Shown one piece after another: positions 1 to 6,467 of a stretch of DNA of 33,238 nt. The position numbers and the translations under genes were made by a program. Numbering within the stretch: position 1 is the stretch's first letter; every line of letters begins with the position of its first letter. The DNA comes from Bryobacteraceae bacterium (GTDB taxonomy: Bacteria; Acidobacteriota; Terriglobia; Bryobacterales; Bryobacteraceae): positions 1 through 33,238 of the forward strand of contig JAICLJ010000037.1 of the NCBI GenBank assembly GCA_025927575.1. Direction: 5' to 3'. The notes under the pieces are model-generated. The model saw nothing but the letters and a program-made list of their open reading frames with translations. It made no database searches and was not told the origin of the DNA.

Positions 1-1008
1 ATTCGGATCGCTTTTCACGAAAACTGTAAGCGCGGGAGATGGGGTATAGGTCAGTATGAACCGCTGCTCGTCGTGGGCGCGCTTGATCTGCAGATTGTGA
101 TCGATAATACCGAGGTCGGTCAGGGCAAGTCCCGTCCCGGTGACGGCCCCAGCGGGCTTGTCGTCGACGATCGCCGAGGCGTCCTGGGCGTTCGTCAGGA
201 GTTGACCGCTTCCGTCCTGAGTAGAAACGGTGACAACCATCGCGTTATTTCCGGAAGGAGGCCCGGTTAAGCGCGGCGCAGTTTTGTCCTGTACAGTGAA
301 ATTGAAAGACGCGTCGCCACTGCGCCCGTTCAGTTGGACGCTATGGGCGCCCGGTTTCAATGTGTCGATCTCAAGTTGCCCGTCCTGCAGATCTTGCGGC
401 GCGCCACCGTCAACCGAAACACTGCCGGGAACGAGATCCGTATATAAGCGAAGCGATGGGCCCGCCGGCGCCGAGGGCTGTACAGGCTGACCGGCTACGG
501 GTTTTATTTGACCTTGAGATCCGGTCGCGCCCGCCTGAGCGGCGTTTGCCGGCGGCTGGGTGGGTTCAATGTTCAACTCGCGGGCCTTTTGGATTACCAG
601 GAAGAAAAGCGAAAACAGGATAATCGCGAAGAAGGCGCCAATATAAATCGATCGCTTCCAACTTTGCGCGTCGATCGGCTGAACATCATCGCGATGGCGG
701 TCCTCCAAAGAATGAGAATGGGGTGCTTCTCCTTGAATCCGTTCGGGTTCTTCCTCCAGCAGGCTGGCGGCGCTCTGAGCCGGCGAGGCGCCAGGATTCT
801 CCATCAGAGTGCGTCCGCGATCGACAATCTCCTGCTGAACCTGCCCGATTGCCAGTTGCACGTCAAAATCGTCGATAAATGTCCGGCGGAGTGTCTGTAA
901 TCTGTAAAAAAGAGGACGAAGGTCTTCAATTGACTGAGCTTGCCGGACCGCACTGTCGATCCGCCGAAGCTCATCCATGGGCGAGGACGTGTGCTGAGGA
1001 GTGTCCAA
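1..1008 (-). CDS. Membrane-anchored PEGA-like domain protein, 3' end beyond the window (partial)
   Basis: The minus frame is open from here to the left edge, so the C-terminus is missing. About 120 polar N-terminal residues (charged, possibly helical) precede one hydrophobic segment (IYIGAFFAIILFSLFFLVI) and a Pro/Ala/Gln-rich linker. After it comes a beta-rich stretch of the PEGA type: LVPGSVSVDGG, then LKPGAHSVQLNG. PEGA domains are extracytoplasmic surface-associated modules. The topology suggests a cytoplasmic N-terminus and an external C-terminus. I prefer the TTG at 1008 because AAGGA lies 7 bases upstream of it (1016-1020). The ATG at 978 (MDELRRIDSAV) has no visible ribosome site and is the alternative. 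It lies about 100 bp downstream of rfbB on the same strand, so it may be the operon tail. The function is unknown; a role in envelope or polysaccharide assembly is only a contextual guess. Confidence 0.7.
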   Translation of the reverse strand, partial: MDTPQHTSSPMDELRRIDSAVRQAQSIEDLRPLFYRLQTLRRTFIDDFDVQLAIGQVQQEIVDRGRTLMENPGASPAQSAASLLEEEPERIQGEAPHSHSLEDRHRDDVQPIDAQSWKRSIYIGAFFAIILFSLFFLVIQKARELNIEPTQPPANAAQAGATGSQGQIKPVAGQPVQPSAPAGPSLRLYTDLVPGSVSVDGGAPQDLQDGQLEIDTLKPGAHSVQLNGRSGDASFNFTVQDKTAPRLTGPPSGNNAMVVTVSTQDGSGQLLTNAQDASAIVDDKPAGAVTGTGLALTDLGIIDHNLQIKRAHDEQRFILTYTPSPALTVFVKSDPN

Positions 1009-1104
1009 TCGCTAATCCTTGTGGCGATTATAAGATATTGGCCGTAGGTCGCAAGGCGGCACTGGACGAGAATAATGCGAATAGGCCCGCGCGGATGATG
1101 TAGA

Positions 1105-2118
1105 TTAGCCCCGACTTTTGTAATTTAAGTCGTAAAATCGCTGATATTCGCCGCTTTTTACGTGCGCAACCCACTCCCGATTTTCGCGATACCATTGGAT
1201 CGTCTCGGCGAGGCCTTCGTCAAAACCGACCTCGGGGTGCCAGCCGGTTTCGTAAGTCAGCTTTTCGTTCGTTAGCGCGTACCGGCGGTCGTGTCCAGGC
1301 CGGTCCGTCACGAAGGTCATCAGGCTTTCGGGTTTGCCGGCCGCCTGCAGGATTCTGCGTACGACATCGATGTTCGGCAGGGAACAGTTGCCTCCGACGT
1401 TGTAGACCTGTCCCGGACGGCCCTTTTCGAGCGTCGCGAAGATAGCGCGGCAGTGGTCTTCCACGTAAAGCCAGTCCCGAATCTGCAGGCCGTCGCCGTA
1501 AATCGGAAGCGGCTTATCCTCGAGGGCGTTCGAAATCATCAGCGGGATCAGTTTTTCGGGAAACTGATAAGGGCCGTAGTTGTTCGAAGCGCGAGTTACG
1601 GTTACGTTCAGCTTGTAAGTCGTGAAATAAGAGAGCGCAAGCAGATCGGAACCTGCCTTGGAAGCCGAATACGGGCTGCTCGCGCGCAAGGGGTAATTTT
1701 CATCGGCATCCAGTGGTTCTTCGATGCTCCCGTAAACCTCATCGGTCGAGACATGCAGGAACCGTTTAATGCCAAAGCGGCGCGCGGCCTCGAGCAGCGT
1801 AAACGTTCCGTTGAAATTGGTTTCGATGACCGGGGCGGGCGAGTGAATGCTGCGATCGACGTGCGACTCGGCGGCGAAATGCACAATCGCGTCGGGCGAC
1901 TCGTCGCGCAACGTAGTTTCGACGGCATCTCCGTCGCAGATGTCGGCCTGAATGAAGCGAAGCTCAGGACGCCTCGCGACGGGCTGCAAATTCTCCAAAT
2001 TGCCCGCATACGTCAGCTTGTCGTATACGACGACCTTTGCCGCACGGTTTTCACGAAGAGCCATGCGCACAAAGCAGGAGCCGATGAACCCTGCTCCGCC
2101 TGTCACAAGCAATTTCAC
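1105..2118 (-). CDS. rfbB: dTDP-glucose 4,6-dehydratase
   Basis: Converts dTDP-D-glucose to dTDP-4-keto-6-deoxy-D-glucose, the second step of dTDP-L-rhamnose and related deoxysugar synthesis, in the cytoplasm. The 337-residue length fits the family. The N-terminal Rossmann motif TGGAGFIGS begins at about residue 6. The catalytic region shows STDEVYG and the YSASK (YxxxK) motif typical of extended SDR dehydratases, followed by SNNYGPYQFPEKLIPL, a signature of RmlB enzymes. The start is GTG: it overlaps the rfbC stop as GTGA, which implies translational coupling. This is the last gene of the rfbA-rfbC-rfbB run. No rfbD (reductase) is visible, so the operon as seen stops at the 4-keto sugar or its epimer. 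Confidence 0.95.
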   Translation of the reverse strand: MKLLVTGGAGFIGSCFVRMALRENRAAKVVVYDKLTYAGNLENLQPVARRPELRFIQADICDGDAVETTLRDESPDAIVHFAAESHVDRSIHSPAPVIETNFNGTFTLLEAARRFGIKRFLHVSTDEVYGSIEEPLDADENYPLRASSPYSASKAGSDLLALSYFTTYKLNVTVTRASNNYGPYQFPEKLIPLMISNALEDKPLPIYGDGLQIRDWLYVEDHCRAIFATLEKGRPGQVYNVGGNCSLPNIDVVRRILQAAGKPESLMTFVTDRPGHDRRYALTNEKLTYETGWHPEVGFDEGLAETIQWYRENREWVAHVKSGEYQRFYDLNYKSRG

Positions 2119-2693
2119 TTGTGCTGCAGCTCCCAGTCGTAGGAAATGCCGGGATGATTGTACGGAATGCGTCCTTCGTCGCTCGGGTTATACTGCCGGT
2201 TCGTCACATAAACGAGAACCGAAGGCTGTTCCCCGATCACTTTGTAGCCGTGCGCAACGCCCGGGGGAATCAATATCTGCCAAGGCCTCAGCGCTCCGAC
2301 GTATAGGGTGTTCTTGGCGCCATGGGTTGAAGAACCCGCGCGCAGATCCACAAGAACGACCTGCAGCAATCCGGCGGAAGGAACCCAGAAGTCGGTCTGA
2401 AACTTGTGATAATGGAAAGCTTTGATGATGCCCGGGTAATTCAGCGCGGCGGAGATCTGTGTCGTGTTCGAAGGAAACTCGTGAACCAATCCCTCGCCGA
2501 GCCTGGCGACTTCGAGGAAATAACCTCGATCGTCGGGCCAGATCGGATAGGGCTTCGCGACCACCCCGGGAATCAGGTCGGTGCTGGTGGGAGAAAGGAT
2601 CACTTTGCCAATGCCGGGAACGCACTCCGGAATACGCAACTCCTCGCCGGTATCCAGGGCACCCAGGGCGTTCATACTCAGGACATTGCTCAT
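2115..2693 (-). CDS. rfbC: dTDP-4-dehydrorhamnose 3,5-epimerase family protein
   Basis: A cupin-fold epimerase of the RmlC family, 192 residues from the chosen start. RmlC enzymes epimerise C3 and C5 of dTDP-4-keto-6-deoxyglucose. Visible landmarks are DDRGYFLEV, the catalytic-histidine segment IKAFHYHK, the core strand LQVVLVDLR, IPPGVAHGYKV and the C-terminal YNPSDE. In classical RmlC the histidine segment reads RGLH. Here it is KAFH, so the usual Arg is Lys and the enzyme belongs to a divergent RmlC-like branch. The start is the ATG at 2693, which overlaps the rfbA stop as ATGA. A longer reading extends 32 codons upstream inside rfbA but begins without such coupling. The neighbours support a dTDP-sugar role; exact product stereochemistry cannot be read from sequence. 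Confidence 0.88.
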   Translation of the reverse strand: MSNVLSMNALGALDTGEELRIPECVPGIGKVILSPTSTDLIPGVVAKPYPIWPDDRGYFLEVARLGEGLVHEFPSNTTQISAALNYPGIIKAFHYHKFQTDFWVPSAGLLQVVLVDLRAGSSTHGAKNTLYVGALRPWQILIPPGVAHGYKVIGEQPSVLVYVTNRQYNPSDEGRIPYNHPGISYDWELQHK

Positions 2694-3439
2694 AGAGCCG
2701 CGGCGGGTTTCTTCAACTTGGCTTCGCGCGACTCCTTCACCATATTTGCGGCGCGCATCAGAGAATCGAACGTCCCGGCATCCGTCCACCAGCCTTCGAG
2801 ATAGGAGAACGTCATTGTTCCCTCCCGGATGTAAGCATTGTTGACGTCGGTAATTTCGAGCTCTCCCCGGGCGGAAGGTTCGAGATACCGGGTTTTCTCG
2901 AACACCGTGTGATCGAACATATAGATGCCCGTGACGGCATAGCTCGATTTCGGCCTCTTGGGCTTTTCTTCAATGCCAACGATCCGGTCACCCTGTATTT
3001 CGGCAACGCCGAACCGCTCGGCGTCGGGAACTTTCTTCAGTAGGATTCTCGCGCCGCGCTCTTGCTGCTGGAACTCGTTCACGGCGCTTGCAATGGAGCC
3101 CTCGATGATGTTGTCCCCCAGTACGACGCAGATTTTCTCGTCTTCGGCGAAGTGTTCCGCGAGCGCCAGGGCCTCGGCGATGCCGCCTTCTCCCTCCTGA
3201 TAGGTGTAGTCAATATGTTTCAGGCCGAACTCTTTGCCATTCGCCAGCAGCCTGAGGAAATCGCCTGAATTACGGCCGCCGGTAACAACCAGCACGTCTC
3301 GAATGCCCGCATCCACAAGCGTCTGGATGGGGTAATAAACCATCGGCTTGTCGTAGACGGGAAGCAGATGCTTGTTGGTGATTTTCGTCAGCGGGTAGAG
3401 GCGGCTCCCCGTTCCGCCAGCTAATACGACGCCTTTCAT
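2690..3439 (-). CDS. rfbA: Glucose-1-phosphate thymidylyltransferase
   Basis: Couples dTTP and glucose-1-phosphate to give dTDP-glucose, the first committed step of the pathway. The N-terminus MKGVVLAGGTGSRLYPLT holds the nucleotide-binding GGxGxRL signature. It is followed by NKHLLPVYDKPMVYYP, the metal-site region VVLGDNII and the sugar-binding region GIEEKPKRPKSSYAVTGIY. At 249 residues it is the short form, lacking the C-terminal extension of the roughly 290-residue enterobacterial RmlA. The start is the ATG at 3439; an in-frame TTG lies six codons upstream but adds nothing family-like. It is the first gene of the run, so the operon promoter should lie between 3440 and about 3590, though I see no clear -35/-10 pair. 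Confidence 0.94.
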   Translation of the reverse strand: MKGVVLAGGTGSRLYPLTKITNKHLLPVYDKPMVYYPIQTLVDAGIRDVLVVTGGRNSGDFLRLLANGKEFGLKHIDYTYQEGEGGIAEALALAEHFAEDEKICVVLGDNIIEGSIASAVNEFQQQERGARILLKKVPDAERFGVAEIQGDRIVGIEEKPKRPKSSYAVTGIYMFDHTVFEKTRYLEPSARGELEITDVNNAYIREGTMTFSYLEGWWTDAGTFDSLMRAANMVKESREAKLKKPAAAL

Positions 3440-3589
3440 AAACTCGTATCGTAGCAATTCGAGTATGCGAACGCCGAACGGCTATATGGCGCGGGGCACG
3501 GGTGGCGCTTCACTGCGGGGACAATGTGCATCAGCGCGTCGAGTGCAGCAGAGTTGCCGGTAGGGCGCATACCGCCACGCCGCCCTGCT

Positions 3590-3795
3590 CGATTGCGGCC
3601 TTTGCCAGAATCGGATGACGATGTCGTTCCCACCGGACTAGCGGTTTCGGGCCGTGCCATATATGTGGCCCAAGCGGGACCGGTGTGCCATCTTCCGTCG
3701 ATCATTTGGATCGTCCTACTTCGCTGGAGCTTTGGGGGAACACTGCGTATGTAGTGTCATTGGCCGGAGAAGTATGGGAAATCGAGGGCATCTCG
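3590..3795 (+). pseudogene. Remnant of a ScyD/ScyE-like beta-propeller protein
   Basis: Two plus-strand segments in different frames read like parts of one protein. The first (about 3590-3696) gives VVPTGLAVSGRAIYVAQAG followed by PVCHLPS. The second (about 3697-3795) gives HLDRPTSLELWGNTAYVV and EVWEIEGIS. From memory, ScyD/ScyE family proteins carry PTGLAV...IYVAEAGPVPHLP in the first half and LDRPTSLE..GNTAYVV near the C-terminus, with well over a hundred residues between. Here those ends abut with a frame change, so an internal deletion has removed the middle. No start codon with a ribosome site is obvious. It sits in the gap of about 500 bp between rfbA and the aldolase; I see nothing else coding in 3440-3590 or 3800-3895. 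Confidence 0.55.
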
Positions 3796-3897
3796 TGCGC
3801 CCGGCACACTCATCGCGCGATAAGTAAACAGTATTCGGCCATGCAGAACGTGTGGGCGCTGATCGTGGTAAATGCCCTGAAGTGGCGAGTTCTTCGA

Positions 3898-3942
3898 TCA
3901 GTTGTCATTCGTGCGGTCTAATACAGGAGATTCTTGAGTCAT
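3898..3942 (-). other. 14-codon stub with ribosome site and inverted repeat downstream of the aldolase
   Basis: Immediately after the aldolase stop the minus strand reads CAGGAGA, a short AT-rich spacer, then ATG and 13 further codons (MTQESPVLDRTNDN) before TGA. The AGGAGA (3948-3953) is well placed as a ribosome site. The same bases form the left arm of a 7-bp perfect inverted repeat, CAGGAGA at 3924-3930 against TCTCCTG at 3948-3954, with a 17-base loop. It could be the truncated 5' end of a lost operon gene, or a structure that hides the ribosome site. I do not recognise the peptide. Confidence 0.3.
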
Positions 3943-3956
3943 TAATTTCTCCTGGC

Positions 3957-4826
3957 TTACGTCAGCTTGTTGAAGAGTTTCAGCCGCGAAGTTGCTACTT
4001 GTTTTACTGCTTCGACAACCACGGGCAGAATCTTGTAAGGGACGACCTCCTGAGGCTGCTTCGCCAGGCTTTCCTCGAGGCCGCGTCGCCACGCCACTCG
4101 CAGTTCCGTGTTCATATGGACGATATTGATTCCCGCGGCGATTGCCTTTCGCAAGTCCTCATCGTCGGTTCCCGAGCCGCCATGCAAAGTAATCAGGGCG
4201 CCGGTAGCGCTCTTGATTTGTGAGATTCTGGCGAGGTCCAGCCGCTTCCTGGCCTCTCCTTGCACCATGCTCTTCAGCATTCCGTGCATATTGCCCACAG
4301 CGGGAGCCAATATGTCGACTCCGGTGGCATCAACGTACTGCTTCGCCTCTTCAGGAGTGGTCAGCCCCTTCGACAGGTCGGGAGCCGCATCGTGAATCTC
4401 CGAACCTGTTCCGATATCGCCAATCTCTCCCTCGATCAGGATCGCTGGGCTAATTGCTTTGAGCGCTTCGACCGCTGCTTTAGTCTGACGCACGTTTTCT
4501 TCAATCGGAAGAGGGGACAGGTCGAAGACGATGGCGTCGAAGCCTGCCTGGGCCGCCTCAATCGCCTTCACAAGGGAATGTGTATGATCTGCATTCAGGA
4601 AGATCGGCAAATCGAACTCTTCGCGCAGGCTTCGCACCAGAGCCGCGATCTGGCGAACTCCGAGAAACTCACGCTCGCCTTCGGATACACCAATGATGAC
4701 GGGGACCTTCAACTCCTGCGCGGACGCGAAGACTGCCTTTAAAATAACGAAATCGGCGACATTGAAATGGCCAACCGCCACTCCATTTTTCTGAGCCTGC
4801 TGCAAAACATTGCGTAAGTCGAGCAT
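3957..4826 (-). CDS. Class II fructose-bisphosphate aldolase family protein
   Basis: Zinc-dependent aldolase of the FbaA/KbaY/GatY family, which reversibly joins or splits a ketose 1,6-bisphosphate with dihydroxyacetone phosphate. It has 289 residues, the usual length. Landmarks are GHFNVAD near residue 19, NADHTHS (catalytic Asp and first zinc His), the acidic segment EGEIGDIGTGSE, the zinc ligand in GNMHG, and LHGGSG followed by GINIVHMNTELR, the phosphate-binding end of the barrel. The ATG is preceded by GGGGAAAGG, a good ribosome site. Substrate (fructose or tagatose bisphosphate) cannot be decided by eye; 'INIVHMNTE' differs slightly from the common KINVNT form. It lies downstream of the SDR gene on the same strand, separated by the SDR stub at 4844-4969. 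Confidence 0.88.
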   Translation of the reverse strand: MLDLRNVLQQAQKNGVAVGHFNVADFVILKAVFASAQELKVPVIIGVSEGEREFLGVRQIAALVRSLREEFDLPIFLNADHTHSLVKAIEAAQAGFDAIVFDLSPLPIEENVRQTKAAVEALKAISPAILIEGEIGDIGTGSEIHDAAPDLSKGLTTPEEAKQYVDATGVDILAPAVGNMHGMLKSMVQGEARKRLDLARISQIKSATGALITLHGGSGTDDEDLRKAIAAGINIVHMNTELRVAWRRGLEESLAKQPQEVVPYKILPVVVEAVKQVATSRLKLFNKLT

Positions 4827-4843
4827 ATAAAACCTTTCCCCAT

Positions 4844-4969
4844 TTAAGTTGTTGTTCCGGGCTTTCGCGGCCGGTCGGTCGGCGACACTATTGACCTCTT
4901 CGCACCGTCCCGAGTTGCGAGTAGACCGAAGCCACTGGAGGCGCCTGTGACGACAATGACGTTTTTCAT
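4844..4969 (-). pseudogene. N-terminal stub of a short-chain dehydrogenase
   Basis: A 41-codon minus ORF begins MKNVIVVTGASSGFGLLATR, a perfect SDR Rossmann start with TGxxxGxG, then loses family resemblance and stops at TAA. The ribosome site GGGAAGGA lies 7 bases upstream of the ATG, so the 5' end is well preserved while about 200 residues are missing. It begins 46 bases after the intact SDR gene and ends shortly before the aldolase. That suggests the original operon held two SDR genes and that a deletion removed most of the second. Confidence 0.65.
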
Positions 4970-5015
4970 GACGAGATCCTTCCCCTGCTAGAAATCGTTT
5001 GAGAGATAGGAAGTA

Positions 5016-5756
5016 TCACGCGAAGCCGCCGTTGACACGAAACACCTGCGCGTTTACCCAACCGCCCTCGGGGCCAGCCAGAAATGAAACCGCATTGCAG
5101 ATGTCTTCCGGGGTACCGAGCCGCTCAAGGGGGGCCATCTTCGCTAGTTGGTCGATGAATTCCTGCGACTTGCCTTTGACAAACAGTTCTGTGCCGGTCG
5201 GTCCGGGAGCAACTGCGTTGACCGTGATGTTCCGTCCACGCAGTTCGTTCGCTAGTACATGGACCAGCGCCTCGACACCGCCCTTCGATGCGCAATAAGA
5301 GCCGTAGCCTGGAAATGATTTCGCGAGCACGCTGCTTGAAAACGCAAGTATTCGGCCTCCTTCACTGACGTGTTTGGCTGCCTGGCTTAGAACAATAAAC
5401 GTTCCACGAAGATTGGTGGCAATCACTTTGTCAAAGATTTCCAGGTCGCCGTCAGCGATGTTGCTCATCGGCATGATTCCGGCAGTGTGGACAACGACAT
5501 CGACTCTTCCGAAGGCGTTGAGAGTGGTTTTGAAAAGTTGCTCGACATCGGATGCGTTGGTGACATCCGCCTTTACAGCAATCGCGGCTCCGCCGGTCGA
5601 TTTGATCGCTGCTACAACTTCTTCGCCTCTCGCAGCGTTACCAGCGTATCCTGCCGTAATCGCGAAGCCGTCGTTGGCTAACCGAAGTGCGACGGCATGC
5701 CCGATGCCGCCCGTAGCATGGATGACAATGGCCGCCTTTGTCGTGGTGTCGGTAAT
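5016..5756 (-). CDS. SDR family oxidoreductase with a non-canonical start
   Basis: NAD(P)-dependent short-chain dehydrogenase/reductase, about 246 residues. It carries NATNLRG-region features (KVIATNLRGTF), the catalytic Ser in FSSSVL, YCASK (YxxxK), NVxAPGPTGTELF and a C-terminal VNGGFA. Two oddities. The cofactor loop reads IHATGGIGHA where TGxxxGxG is expected, so the leading Thr-Gly is Ile-His. Second, a perfect AAGGAGG lies at about 5764-5770, yet the following in-frame codons are AAA ATA CTC ATT ACC GAC, with no ATG, GTG or TTG. ATT at 5756, where relatives would have ATG (MTDTTTK), is my best start; the nearest upstream ATG (5840) yields a basic, non-family extension and lies before the ribosome site. 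Substrate unknown. It may be a functional gene with a rare start or one in early decay. Confidence 0.72.
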   Translation of the reverse strand: MTDTTTKAAIVIHATGGIGHAVALRLANDGFAITAGYAGNAARGEEVVAAIKSTGGAAIAVKADVTNASDVEQLFKTTLNAFGRVDVVVHTAGIMPMSNIADGDLEIFDKVIATNLRGTFIVLSQAAKHVSEGGRILAFSSSVLAKSFPGYGSYCASKGGVEALVHVLANELRGRNITVNAVAPGPTGTELFVKGKSQEFIDQLAKMAPLERLGTPEDICNAVSFLAGPEGGWVNAQVFRVNGGFA

Positions 5757-5937
5757 GAGTATTTTCCTCCTTGCTTCGTGAGATTTTTCAATGTAAAAAT
5801 TGTTTCTCCAAAATGAATCGTATCGACGCCTCAATCGCATGGCCGCCGCAAAGACGAGCCGGCCGCGGTTTGTATTGGAACTGCTACTCCCCCTCGCAGC
5901 TGATCTCGTAGCGGAACCACGCACGCCTTTGCGCCTC

Positions 5938-6142
5938 ATCAATCCAATCTTCGAGAGCGCTGGTTGTAGCAGCATCGGTGAGCGCAAATCGCCGGTTGGT
6001 TTCCTACGTACGTCCAGGGTCTGGCGTACCTAATGGTGACGTCATAACCGTCCGCATTCGAGAAAACCTCGATCGGAACCGTGACATCAAAAACCTGAAC
6101 CGGCTGCGGCCCCACGATCACGACCTTACGTGTTGCAGCCAT
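5938..6142 (-). pseudogene. N-terminal remnant of a GlxA-type AraC regulator (DJ-1/PfpI domain)
   Basis: The minus strand starts with MAATRKVVIVGPQPVQVFDV and PIEVFSNADGYDVT, the beginning of GlxA-type transcriptional regulators, whose first domain is DJ-1/PfpI-like. Near 6028 the frame breaks. In the next frame the sequence continues TPDPGRT, a TAG at 6004-6006, then ETNRRFALTDAATTSALEDW, which fits the same family (...ETNRGFALT...). Recognition ends near 5938. The remaining domain and the AraC DNA-binding half are gone. Frameshift plus nonsense codon plus truncation make this a clear pseudogene. Such regulators commonly sit beside SDR genes, as here. Confidence 0.7.
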
Positions 6143-6227
6143 ACTAAGGCCGCATTCTTTCACAGTCAAACGGTAGATATGAACCGCTGGAACACAGAAA
6201 AGAACTTCGCTTCCCGGGTGGGTCCCT

Positions 6228-6332
6228 GCGCTTATAATGTTGCAACTTCCTGCCGGAATGCTATATGGTCTTGACGGAGATTCCGGATCGGCGCGGCACA
6301 TCGCGGTATCGCAACTCGCTGGTAGCCAACAT
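6228..6332 (-). pseudogene. Possible LuxR-type HTH remnant of a response regulator
   Basis: A 23-codon minus ORF starts with ATG at 6332, 3 bases after the histidine-kinase stub's stop. It reads ELRYRDVPRRSGISVKTI and then TAG (6261-6263), followed in frame by HSGRKLQHYKRR. The stretch resembles the recognition helix of LuxR/NarL regulators (..GISVKTVE.HR..I..KL). The assignment leans on position: NarL-type kinase and regulator genes are usually adjacent in this order. Alone, the match would be too short. Confidence 0.3.
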
Positions 6333-6335
6333 GGT

Positions 6336-6467
6336 TCAGTCTGTCGCCGGCTTTCTCGGAAGGGGAAAGGATCCACCGATCAAGCGGGCCCGGTAGTTCA
6401 TTGTATACGTTCCAATTCCGTCTCTGTTGGTTGTTACTTCCGGCAATCCACATCCGTTATCTCGGAC
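6336..6467 (-). pseudogene. C-terminal ATPase remnant of a NarL-type histidine kinase
   Basis: The minus frame reads VRDNGCGLPE, then RDGIGTYTMNYRARLIGG, then a short tail and TGA. DNGxGLP is the G1 box of HATPase_c domains. GIGLxxMxxRAxxIGG is the G2 box of the HPK7/NarL-class kinases. Everything upstream is missing: the fragment begins right at the C-terminal end of the glycoside hydrolase gene, which overlaps it by about 10 bases, marking a deletion junction. It is too short to be functional. Confidence 0.6.

Noticed and set aside
1291..2142. 283-codon plus-strand open frame opposite rfbB
   Set aside because: It is entirely antisense to a clear dTDP-glucose dehydratase, has no family motif, and reflects GC-rich codon bias on the other strand.
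5016..5987. Long 323-codon version of the SDR protein
   Set aside because: The extra ~77 N-terminal residues are basic and Ser/Arg-rich, run through the GlxA-type remnant region, and precede a perfect ribosome site located just before the SDR domain.
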